Shown: piece by piece, positions 1-9,588 of the stretch
Numbering within the stretch: the stretch's first letter is position 1
Layout of the letters: each line of letters starts with the position of its first letter
From: Garcia nutans
Lineage: Eukaryota > Streptophyta > Magnoliopsida > Malpighiales > Euphorbiaceae
Assembly (NCBI GenBank): GCA_947685225.1
Contig: CANTUV010000008.1
Coordinates: 46,993,501-47,057,500, forward strand
DNA: 64,000 nucleotides
Direction of reading: 5' to 3'
The notes under the pieces: model-generated
Told to the model about the DNA's origin: nothing
What the model saw: the letters and a program-made list of their open reading frames with translations, nothing else
The model's database searches: none
Translations under genes and position numbers: made by a program

Positions 1-4
1 CGGG

Positions 5-130
5 TCCAGAACCCAAATTATTTTTAAGTATAGAACTCACATCGAGTCCAGAACCCAAATTATTTTTGAATCCAGAACTCATTCCAGGTCCAGAACCTAA
101 CTTATTTTTTAGTCTAGAACTCAATCCAAC
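5..130. repeat. Three tandem copies of a degenerate 42-bp unit
   Basis: Units start at about 5, 47 and 89, each opening with TCCAGAACC and carrying an AT-rich middle followed by AGAACTCA. The spacing is exactly 42 bp twice. No coding capacity is seen and the element it came from is not recognised. Confidence 0.7.
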
Positions 131-837
131 CTTGGGTACGGAGTCCAGTCCGGCTCTAAACCCAGTAAAAAATCATGTTGCTTTTCACTCTCTTTTGTTA
201 TAGTCCAAGATCGTTCAAGCAGGGGGCAAACCGTAGACTCTTATTTTTTTGACTAAGTCTAGTCCGACACTAATTAGAAGGGGATTAAGTCAAGTCTAAA
301 GATTTAAAATAGTCCGAAATAATTTTTATAATATTTATTATTTATTTTAATAATATTATATTTATTATTTATTTTAATAATATAATATATAAAAGAAAAA
401 AAGAAATTATAAATATTTATTTTAAATATAATATTTATTTTTAATAACAATAATAAAAATAAAAAATAAAAATATCGAATGAATTAGCGAGCAATGCGTC
501 GACAAGGCAGCCTGCACAAATTGGCAAGCCAATTTGCCGCAGGCCGGGTGGCCTGCGGTGATTTGGCCTATGCCAGCACCCCCACGGAGTAGCCCGCGCC
601 CCATGCAGCAACCCGTAGGCCATCGCAGCTCTCGCAGCCCGTGCCCACGGCTCGCATGCAATTGGCCCTACTAATTTTGCCAAAACCTATTTTAATATGG
701 ACCATTTTAAAGATTTTCTTAACCAATAATGACTAGGTTTTTATTGATTAATTGCCTATAGATATTGAAAGAAGGACTTTTGCCGAGAGTTTTGGCTGGG
801 ACTTTTGGACTTCAGAAAGGAGCAACAAAAACCCTAG
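131..837. other. Intergenic spacer with a GC-rich palindrome island
   Basis: No gene seen. 300-470 is almost pure A/T. 490-660 is abruptly G+C-rich and holds two perfect inverted repeats: AAATTGGC/GCCAATTT at 518-535 with a 2-nt centre, and CCGCAGGCC/GGCCTGCGG at 537-558 with a 4-nt loop. 700-837 is unremarkable. Confidence 0.6.
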
Positions 838-2081
838 TGTGAACCTCGATTTCCACCCGAAAAGGATTCGGATGAACGTTCACTTGTTGTTAGGAGTCGC
901 CACTCAGTTTTTTTCTATTCAGAGGGAAAAACTAAGAAAACCCTGGTTTGACTCCAATTAATGCATCCAATGTAAAGGCTTCTAATCTACGAACCCGAGG
1001 AGGATTCGGGGACTATGTCATGTATTTGATTAATTTGCCAAAAGAAACAAACCTTAAAAGGGACGAAGAAAAGAAGACAAGCAGATTGTTAGTAAATTGT
1101 GGACTTGCTATTTGGGGTGAATCCCAAACATGCCTACATACTCTCGTTTTTATGAGAGATCAAAGCCCATGTAGTTCGGAAAAGCCTATTTAAAGACAAT
1201 TGTGCATTATGCATGCGTGTGTGTATGCTTCGTGCATTGTCGGGCTTTTTGCCAAAATTATGAGATTTTGAGCACTTAGTGCTAATTTTGATGAAATTTG
1301 GATACTTGGTACCAAAAAGAATGCAATTTAGGCTTCATGCCAAAAAGTTGATTTTAATTGAGATCGGCTTAATGCCAAAGATTGATTTTAATTTAGATAG
1401 GCTTTATGCCAAAAGAGATTAGGTCTTTGACCCAAAAAGAAATTAAGAAGGAGATGTAGTGCTTATGATATGCCTGAATTGACAAAGGATAAATTAGGAT
1501 ACTACCTTGTTTAGGATCCTCCCACTTCGTAGTTCCAGATCTCGTTTTCTCGGACCTTGGATTATGATTCTTGATTTTGGTTTTTTTAATTTTGATTCCG
1601 ATTAATTCCTGCAGCACAAGGTTAGATTTATGCAAAGAAAAGTCCAGGAGAAGTTCTTAAGCATATGAAAACAGAGAATTCGTCAGCCCGAAGCTGAAAA
1701 AACACCGAACCTTTTTTTAAAAAATTTAGCAGCATTTTATAGACAAAATCGGACTTGGGCGGCGGTCGGACCGCCGTGGAAGTGACAGCTCAGGAAAATG
1801 AAAAAAAGCAAAATCGGTGGCGGTCGGCGGGCGGGCCGCTGCCCTCGGTTCTTGAGCCCCCAAAAAAGCACGCACGATTTTCGTTCAAACTGATTTTTTG
1901 GGAGCTACGGACCTCCAAAAATTATTCCGAGACCATATCCGTGATCCTTGCGTCGCTCTGGACATTTCAAGTACCATGAAGACATACTTTTGGTGAACTT
2001 TGCCGTGGTCGTCCGGTCTGGCTTGGTCTTCTACAGTCTGAGAAAATCGGCTTTTCGAGCCTCAAAATTCGAGTATTCACA
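838..2081 (-). repeat. 3' LTR of the Tat element
   Basis: About 1244 bp, begins TGTGAACC and ends ATTCACA on the plus strand; it aligns along its length with 13803-15038. On the minus strand it carries a TATA box at 1741-1734 and, 19 bp upstream, the palindrome GGCGGTC-G-GACCGCC at 1761-1775. 1240-1440 holds several degenerate copies of a motif like GGCTT-N-ATGCCAAAA. Short ORFs here recur in the other LTR simply because the LTRs are copies. Confidence 0.9.
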
Positions 2082-2097
2082 ATTGCCCCCCACTGGG
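2082..2097 (-). other. Polypurine tract of the Tat element
   Basis: Read on the minus strand, CCCAGTGGGGGGCAAT directly abuts the TGTGAATA start of the 3' LTR. A purine-rich tract at this place primes plus-strand DNA synthesis in LTR elements. Confidence 0.75.
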
Positions 2098-2187
2098 ATA
2101 CATAAAAATGATTTATGGGGCTCAGTGGTCGTCAGAAACGAGGATTTTGAGCGAGGTGCAAAAAGACCCGCATTTTCACATTTTCCT

Positions 2188-2195
2188 TATAAATA
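2188..2195 (+). promoter_or_regulatory. TATA box of the antisense PMD gene
   Basis: TATAAATA lies 83 bp upstream of an ATG at 2271 and is followed by a long C/T-rich leader (about 2200-2265), a common plant core-promoter layout. It sits just inside the 3' LTR and points against the element's own transcription. Inferred from sequence only. Confidence 0.6.
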
Positions 2196-2270
2196 GGCTC
2201 ATTTCCATTCCATTTTCATTTGCTTTCATTCTTTCTTCTTCTTTCATTTCCTTCAAACTTTCTTTCGACG

Positions 2271-2368
2271 ATGGATTTCACTAGCCTAGAAGACTCAAAA
2301 TCCCACTCCCTCCCTGCAATCTTTTACTTGAGGAGGAAAAGCACAGCTCCCGGACCGGCTGCTATGAG
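2271..2368 (+). other. Candidate leader exon of the PMD gene
   Basis: Opens with ATG at 2271 and ends at a strong donor (GTAAGT at 2369). The matching acceptor is TTTTTTTTAG ending at 2674, giving a 306-bp intron. Spliced this way, the ORF from 2271 runs about 45 codons and stops at TGA 2712-2714, which overlaps the ATG at 2711 as ATGA. So either this is an upstream ORF, or a single-base indel has knocked a former N-terminal exon out of frame. No transcript evidence is available. Confidence 0.45.
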
Positions 2369-2710
2369 GTAAGTACCTTCTCATTTACTCACCTATTTTG
2401 CATGCTTAGGAAATTTATTTATTTCTAGTAAGGAACTTAGAAACAAATTTTAGGAATCCTTCCTTTACATGCACTTCAATTAGCTCTAGTAATGAATCAG
2501 GAGTAATACTAGGCTTCACCATGTTCTGCCATCAGTAATTATCTCTAGTAAAGAACTTAGAAATAATCCTCTAGGAGGTCACACCCGGCTGGGGAAAGAA
2601 CTTAAATTTTTCTGAAGTTGCCCCCCAAATTATCCACAATAATGAATTAGAAAATTTCTCTCTGTTTTTTTTAGGACACTGCGATTAGGATATCCATCGC
2701 CGAGAGACCC

Positions 2711-4529
2711 ATGAGCACTATTCCGGCTTACATCTTTGATGCCGGGCATCCGGTGGGGGATCTTATCAGACCTGCTTTCCTCCACCATTTGAGGACTATA
2801 GATGTGGGCAGAGATATCCACAGGGAGTTGATCTGCACGTTGGCTGAGCGATGGTGGCCCACTACTGATACCTTCCATTTTGCTTGGGGGAAGATGACGA
2901 TGACACCTACCGACTTTTCCGTCATTTCTGGGATTCTCTTCGGTGTTGAGATGGTGGAGTACTATAATGACTGGCGACATGACATTTCTTCAGCCGACAT
3001 GGTCACTTTGATCGGGGTTGACTATCCTCGACATCAGGCGCCTCGCTGCATTCAGCGAAGGTGGCTTGTAGAGCAGGCGCCAGCCATCTATACTGGCTAT
3101 GAGGTAGGCAATCTTACTGCTGATCAAGTGGCCAGGTTTACCCTGATTCTCCTGTTTGCTAGCTCCTTCTTAGCAAACAGGAAGGATGCAGTAAGTCTCA
3201 ATGTGCTGAAGAGCCTACTCGACCTGACACAACTTCAGGCATACGATTGGGCTAGCATGATGCTGTGTAGATTGTATGACGACATGTCAGACCTCTGCTA
3301 TACCCGCATTACTCCATGTGGCCTGTACTACTTCTGGGAGGTAATGTAAAGAACATTTCCTCTACCTTGCATACACCGACTCTGATATCTTCTTCATTTT
3401 TTCCAGACTTGGGCTTACGAGTACTTTCTTGGTATCGCCCCTTTTCTTCGTGAGCCACCTGCCCCTGTAGATCCTCTTTCTCCCATTGCTTGGAGATGGT
3501 ATAAAGAGAGGATAGAAGCACCAAAGAGGAAGCTTCCTATCAGAGAGCTGAGATCGTTCTTCGACAGCTGCTCCATGAACTCGGTAAATACTTTATCCTC
3601 ATCCTTATTTATTGTATTAGAGAAAATGATTCACTAACATAATAAATTTTTACAGGTTGCATTTACAGCGATGTCTAGCCGGCTGGCAGAGTGGATTACT
3701 CAAGATCACAGCTTTCAACGATCACAGTTCCTGACTTGCCGTCGATTCATACTTCCCCATCCAGAGTATCGACGGTATTATCTCGCTGAGAGAGTGACTT
3801 TCCAGATCGCCGATTTCTGTATAGCTCCCTTGGACCCCCTTGATGATATGCTATCTCTGACGCTTCTGCCTGTTACTGCATCCCAGTATGAGGGTGATCC
3901 CTTGGAATTGGCCTATGCCATGGATGATGATGATTACGATTTCTTCTATCTTCAGCGACTGATGCTACGCATTGGGACACGGTTTGATTTTGCACCACCT
4001 TATCGGTCCTCCCATTCTTCGGCTCCCACTTCTAGCACTCCGGGAGACCATCCCTCTCCCAGCTGGCGAGCTGACATACCTTCTTCCTCTAGGGTTGAGG
4101 CTTCCGCTTTCAGGGCTGGACCATCACACACTGGAGCAAGCAGCAGTTCATCACATTTGAGGCCGCCCCCATCCATTCTTGCGGCTACCGGTCAATTGGA
4201 CCCTGCTTTGGCCGACCTGAGGCTACCTTATGCTGTTCGTTATCATGCACCCGACGGTTGGGTGACTTGACCAATTAGTGTGGAGGGTGTACCATATCGA
4301 AGCCTTGTTCACATCACTCAGGTATATTCCTTTAGAACTTTTCATGAAAAGGATTCATAAAATTCTCTTGAAATTGACTGTGATTCTGTCTTTCTTACAG
4401 GTACCTGTGGGCCTAGTTGCTGACATGGTGGCACTGATCACTGCTTTCTCTGATGAGCTGACGGGTGCTTGGACTGATAGTGCTTATGAGAGGCAGAACA
4501 GGCCACAAAGACGGAGAGCCCGACGCTGA
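2711..4529 (+). CDS. Plant mobile domain (PMD) protein, four exons, antisense cargo of the Tat element
   Basis: Exons I infer are 2711-3340, 3407-3583, 3656-4321 and 4401-4529, all with GT-AG introns of 66-80 bp and reading frame kept across every junction. The product would be about 533 codons. The PMD (PF10536 type, the MAIN/MAIL1 family) covers about residues 40-250; visible hallmarks are LAERWWPTTDTFHF, the MTPTDFSVISG stretch, a hydrophobic block around 140-160, and YDWASMMLCRLYDD followed by a YFWEV/TWAYEYF splice junction. About 370-440 is Ser/Pro-rich linker. The C terminus is basic (RRRARR). One in-frame TGA (4268-4270, codon 474) would cut off the last exon's tail but leaves the domain intact. 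The start is uncertain because of the leader exon. Host PMD proteins are nuclear and act in transposon silencing; the role of this copy is unknown. Confidence 0.75.
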
Positions 4530-4803
4530 TTTCTCATATTTGTCTTGTCGTATTTGAATTATTCTTGCTCTGTACTTTGTACTTTCCATGTTCTTCACCT
4601 GTTATTTGAACTTAGATACAAACCTGCATTTATTTGTTAGTATTGGCAGCAAATATGTATGTATGATGCTTGTTTTTTAGAAATCTATTTTCAAAATAAA
4701 TCCCTGAAACAACCCCCAAAAATAGCACCTAACAGGGCCTAAACAGGGCCAAAACACAAGAATTTTACAAAACATCAAAAATAGGAATCGAAATTGGGTC
4801 GGT
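4530..4803. other. Intergenic stretch between the two antisense genes
   Basis: AT-rich 3' flank of the PMD gene, then a stretch with CCCCCAAAAA and two AACAGGGCC repeats at about 4732-4750. No coding sequence seen. Confidence 0.5.
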
Positions 4804-4882
4804 GGTGGTTGGACCGCCATGGCCGGCAGTCGAGCCGCCGTGGACGGCGGTCGGACCACCATCTGGGCCAGGGCTGTATAAA
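4804..4882 (+). promoter_or_regulatory. Promoter of the DUF7745-type gene: three phased palindromes and a TATA box
   Basis: Three copies of a 15-bp near-palindrome start at 4804, 4825 and 4846, exactly 21 bp apart; the last reads GGCGGTC-G-GACCACC. TATAAA follows at 4877-4882, 16 bp after the third copy and 73 bp before the ATG. The same palindrome lies 19 bp upstream of the TATA box in both LTRs of the element (1761-1775 and 14725-14739, minus strand). Confidence 0.6.
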
Positions 4883-4954
4883 GAACGAAGTTGAAGTGCA
4901 TTTTCAGGCCAGAAAACAGGTTTTTCACTGCAGGATTTTATTTTTCTCTCAACT

Positions 4955-6284
4955 ATGAACCCTCTTTTTAATCATGTGATGCATAGCTGGACCAAGAGCC
5001 TCCATAATGTTGAAAGGATCAACATGGGAAGATATGGATTGAAAGCTATTGCCACCCTTAGAGGTGTAGCTGTGGATTGGGATTTCTTGCATGCTTGTAT
5101 CAGATTTTGGGATCTCCAAGCCCACATTTTCAGATTTGGTGCCCGGATGGAGGAGATGTGTCCTCTTTTTGAGGAATTCTGCTCAATTATTGGATGTGAC
5201 CCAAATGCCCCTCTTGTAAGGCATGAGGTTCAAGTTGGCTATGTGGGGTCTTTTCAGAGGCTTTTCAACTTTACAAGGCCTCAAGCTCAAGCTATGATCA
5301 TGTATGGGAGTAAGGCAATGCTGCTTCCTTTGATTGATGAATTCCTGACTGCTAATTTTGAAGATGAGGTTCAACTGAAACATAGGATGCGAGCTTTTGT
5401 TTTCTGCCTGTTAGCCGGGTTTCTTTTCAACCGTGATCCTGGCTTTGGAGATTTGAAGCTTTGCCCCATGGTTAGGCAAATGGAAGAACTTAACTGCATT
5501 GGTGGTATGATTCTGGCTGAGACTATTCAGAGTCTTGACAGAACTACACTCGGATTTGAAAATTGGACTGTTACTTCGATCATTCTTCAGGTAATTTTGT
5601 TATACCTTTTGTTTCTTCTCATTTAATCATCTCTCTTTTTTGTTTGTAAATAGAAAGGATCTATTTTCTCAGGTTTGGCTGAGAGACCATCTCCGAGTGG
5701 TTGCCGCTCCCCATGCCTTGACTTATAACCCTTCTCAGTACCGCACCAGAAGAATCCAGATTTCTTTTCCCTCTATGGCTAAGTGGATCATCTGGTTGTA
5801 TGAGCTTGGACCAGAAGAATTGTTGTGGTTCATCCCTTGGTATAGAATTTCTCACTTCATGGAGGCAAATGCAATGCATAACCATGTCTACCTTCTTGGT
5901 TTCACTCATAGTACATGGTATAGTGCTTCTCGCGTCCTCAGACAGATGGGGATTGATCAGAGGGTTCCTCTTCCTGTTGGGCTTTCCATTGCTTCCCCTA
6001 TTACTCCCGGAGTTACTCGAGCTGTTCTACAAACTTGGGTTAGGAACCATCAGATGATCGGGCCTTTTGCAGAGCCTTCTCTTGTTCAGCCTACTCCAGA
6101 GTATAGAACTTGGTTTATAGCCGAAGTTTGGCCAATTGAAAAGCCAAGGAGGCATGCATTGCTACAGGAGTTGGAGGGAGAGGATGTGGTTTCTCTTAAT
6201 GAGGGGAAGATAGATGTTGCAGAAAGTTCCGGAACTAAGGAAGATACCGAAGACTCTGCCCCACGTAGGAGACGTAGGATTTAG
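4955..6284 (+). CDS. DUF7745/PMD-like protein, two exons, antisense cargo of the Tat element
   Basis: Exons inferred: 4955-5590 and 5673-6284, GT-AG intron of 82 bp with frame kept, giving 415 residues and no internal stop. An alternative acceptor at 5653 would break the frame. The family resemblance is to DUF7745, a PMD-related domain common in plant retroelements: an N-terminal stretch with FWDLQAHIFRFG and an acidic 'ME-E' helix (about 50-75), a hydrophobic FVFCLLAGFLF block (about 148-158), then after the splice YNPSQYRTRRI, LLWFIPWY, a SRVLRQMG motif and a VLQTWVRNH helix with PEYRTWF. The C-terminal 30 residues are acidic then end RRRRRI, which could be a nuclear localisation signal. 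Its molecular function is not known. It is the only long gene of this element that remains fully open. Confidence 0.75.
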
Positions 6285-6727
6285 ATCCTAGGGTTGACTC
6301 TATTGTCTGCTTTTTTGGATTGCTTTTACCTTTTTGGTTCATTGGATGTTTAGGACTTATGGTTTGACTCTTTTCATGGAAAGAATGACTCTTTTTGTAA
6401 TTAATGATTCTTTTTTGGAATGAATGACTCTTTTTTGGAATGAACGACTCTTTCATTTGCTTTCCAAGCATTATCTACTTTATTTACTTGCTCTAATTTT
6501 GCCTAAGTCGTCCTTTCGGATTTTCAACTTAGCGAGCTCTTCCCCTTTCTTGCCTAAGCCGCCCTTTGTGGGTTTTCAACTTAGCGGGATTTTTTTTTTC
6601 ATGTTGGCAAAAGAAAAGTGAATCAATGGTTTTCATTAAAATTTAGACCGTGCTCAAGGAGAGCTGCCTACATACCTCGAATTAGTTTGCGAGAATCAGG
6701 TCTAATGTAGTTCCTTACAATGCATGA
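6285..6727. repeat. 3' flank with two small tandem repeats
   Basis: 6361-6455 has about four degenerate copies of a 20-bp unit (TTTTTTGGAATGAATGACTC type). 6501-6534 and 6552-6586 are direct repeats of about 34 bp (GCCTAAG...TTTTCAACTTAGCG). No ORF of note. This lies between the end of gene 2 and the convergent end of integrase. Confidence 0.6.
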
Positions 6728-7963
6728 TTATACATAATATTTCTTTAATTGATCCAGATTGCATGGGTTTGTGAACTCCAGACCATCCAAATCAGACAAG
6801 ATGACGGCTCCGCCGGAAAGTATTTTCTTTACAATGTAGGGTCCAGCCCAAAGAGGATGAAACTTCCCACGAGGATCTGTAACAGGTGTTCTGATCTCTT
6901 TCAGAACCAAACAACCTTCTTCCAACTTTCGATCTTTGACCTTTTTGTTGAAATGTCTAGCCATTCGCCTCTGATACCCTTGAATCTGATGTAGAGCTTG
7001 AAGTCTTTTTTCATCCAAACCCAACAACTGATGATGATAATTGCTAATCCATTCAGCTTCATTTATCTGACTTTCTTGAATTATCCTCGCCGATTGAACT
7101 TCCAGTTCAATGGGGAGTACTGCTTCCATTCCGTACACCAGTGAATACGGGGTTGCCCCAGTAGGAGTTCTAATTGATGTTCTATATGCCCACAAGGCCA
7201 GTGGTAACTTCTCATGCCAACCCCTATGTTCCTTGATCATTTTTTGTATGATCACCTTTATAGACTTATTTGCTGCTTCTACAGCTCCATTTGTTTGAGG
7301 TCTATAAGGAGAGGACTTATGATGTTGGACCTTCTTATCCTTCAAGAGTTTAGCAAATTCTGCTTGGAAATGAGTTCCATTATCAGTAATAATCTCAAAT
7401 GGCATTCCGTACCGATAAAGGATGTTGGTTCGGACAAACTGCTCTGCCTTTTTGGCATCTAATTCTGTATAGGAAGCTGCTTCAACCCACTTTGTGAAGT
7501 AATCCACCGCTACCAAGATAAATTGATGTCCATTCGAAGCTCTCGGATGTATTTTGCCAATTATATCTATTCCCCAAGTAGCGAAGGGCCATGGAGAGGT
7601 GATTGGATTCAAAGCAACAGGAGGTTGCTTCTGTAGCTTAGCAAATATCTGGCACTGATGGCATTCTTGCACAAATGCCACACAGTCTGTTTTCATGGTG
7701 GACCAATAATATCCTAGATTGGCTATTTTTCGAGCCAAGGCGATCCCATACATATGCTATCCTGATTCGCCACCATGCACCATTTCCATTATCCGCTTAG
7801 CCTCTGCTTCATTCACACACCTTAGGTGCATTCCATTCCAACTTCTTTTGTAGAGGATGTCTCCATTAAGAATGTAACCTGTGGCTAGCTACCTTATTAC
7901 TCTCTGATCAACCCTTGATGATCCCTCCGAATAACTTCCATCCTTGAGATAACTCTTGATATC
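6728..7963 (-). pseudogene. Tat element integrase
   Basis: The main open part is 7753-6728 (about 341 codons). Upstream in the same frame (7963-7754) the sequence continues the pol linker and zinc-binding region but contains stops, including one just before the second HHCC histidine region and one at 7964-7966. Visible: CHQCQ of the zinc finger, core Asp in GIDIIGK, Asp in ITDNGTHF, Glu in the PYRPQTNGAVEAAN stretch, and a basic C-terminal domain with PLWAGPYIV. Integrase would insert element cDNA in the nucleus. The stops make it non-functional as it stands. Confidence 0.85.
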
Positions 7964-9588
7964 CTAGAACCATGGTTTACCATCGGCCAAATGCATTACG
8001 TGGGCAGGTTGCTTTTGAAGTTGAACTTTCAATGGACGAATGGCTTTCCCCTCCTTGATATTGACCATGGAAGCTAAAGTAGCCAGGACATCAGCAAACT
8101 GATTCTTTGCTCTTGGGAGATATTCGAAGGACAAATCATCGAATTGTTGTGCCAAATGAGACGTTGTAGGTAAGGAACCAAACGCTCTTCTCTTAATTTT
8201 CCATTTCCTTAAAGCTTGTGATACTATTAAAATAGAATCACCATAGACCTTTAGGTTCTTAATCCCCAATCCCAGGGCAGCTTCGAGCCCATTGATGCAA
8301 GCTTCATATTCTGCTTCATTGTTTGTGCAGCTAAAGTCAAGTTTAACTGCAAAGGGAATGTATTCTCCACAAGGAGTTTTGAACACAATCCCAATTCCAT
8401 TTCCATGATAATTGGATGCCCCATCAAAATACATCTCCCAAACACTTCTTTCCACATTCAAGAGGTCTTCTTCAGGGAAATTCATTTCTCGCATCTCGTT
8501 TATTACGGGTAATTTTGCTAACTGGTCAGCTATTGCCCCACCTTTCACAGCTTTCCTTTGAATAAATTTTAAGTCAAAAGCTGCCAATGTTGACACCCAC
8601 TTTGCCATTTTGCTGTCCAAAATAGGCCTCTCCATAAGGAATTTCAAGGGACTCTGTTCTGCGATGACATAAGTAGTGTAAGAAGACAAGTAGTGCTGTA
8701 ACTTCGTGCAAGCCCAATACAACGCTAAACACAACTTCTCAATCTTGTTATACTTTAACTCATAGTCCAACATCCTTTTGCTGAGGTAATAAATTGCATT
8801 TTCCACCTTTGTACCTTCGGCCTCTTGAGCTAGCATTACACCCATGGCTTCATCTATTACAGAAAAATACAAGAGCAGAGGTTTTCCCATTCTGGGAGGT
8901 TGCAGAATCGGTGGACTTAACAAGTATTCTTTGATCTTGTCAAAGGCCTTCTGGCAATCTTCATTCCATTCTTGTGAAGCACCTTTCCTTAGTAGCTTAA
9001 AGATAGGATCACAAGTCTCTGCCAACTGCGATATGAATCGACTGATATACTGTAATCTACCTAGCAAGCCTCGAATCTCCTTTTCTGTTCTTGGTGGAGG
9101 CATTTTCAGAATAGCCTTTGACTTTGCTGGATCAACTTCTATTCCTTTCTTGCTGACCAAATATCCCAAAAATAAGCTTGATGTTGCACCAAAGAGGCAC
9201 TTTGCAGGATTAAGCTTCAAATTGTACTTGCGAAGTCTAAGGAAGAACTTCTCAAGTGCTTCAACGTGCTCTTCTAGAGATTTTGACTTAACAATCATAT
9301 CGTCAACATACACTTCTACTTCTTTGTGAATCATGTCATGAAAGATTATTGTCGCCATCCTCTGGTAGGTAGCCCCTGCATTTATCAATCCAAAAGGCAT
9401 AACCCTATAACAGAAAGTGCCCCATTCTGTAATGAAAGCTATCTTCTCTTTGTCTGGTAGGTGCACCATGATCTGATTGTACCCAACTGCGAGGTCAGTC
9501 ATGGAAACCATCATATGCCCAGCCATCCTGTCTATTAGCAAATCGATGTGTGGTAGCGGGAAATCGTCCTTAGGACAAGCCTTATTGG
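7964..9588 (-). pseudogene. Tat element reverse transcriptase, RNase H and archaeal-type RNase H
   Basis: Open from about 9588 to the stop at 7964-7966. RT palm motifs include VMPFGLINAGATYQ and the catalytic YVDD. A Ty3-type RNase H follows, then a linker, then a second RNase H (MYFDGAS, NNEAEYEA, GDS), the mark of Tat/Ogre elements. The N-terminal part is missing: sequence jumps from ...WLANIVP directly to NKACPKDDFPLPHID, so the block that normally holds the KKDG and VDYR motifs is gone and the frame changes. This copy cannot make active RT. Confidence 0.88.

Noticed and set aside
422..683. Two overlapping minus-strand ORFs in the GC island
   Set aside because: Open frames are expected in GC-rich DNA; no domain and low-complexity content.
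948..1193. An 81-codon ORF present almost unchanged at 13913-14158
   Set aside because: The two copies lie at the same place in the two LTRs, so conservation reflects LTR duplication, not coding selection.
2711..6284. The two plus-strand genes as ordinary host genes with retrotransposons inserted around them
   Set aside because: They lie between one element's integrase and its own PPT/3' LTR, and the promoter motif of one is shared with the LTRs, so cargo is the simpler reading. A later insertion cannot be fully excluded.
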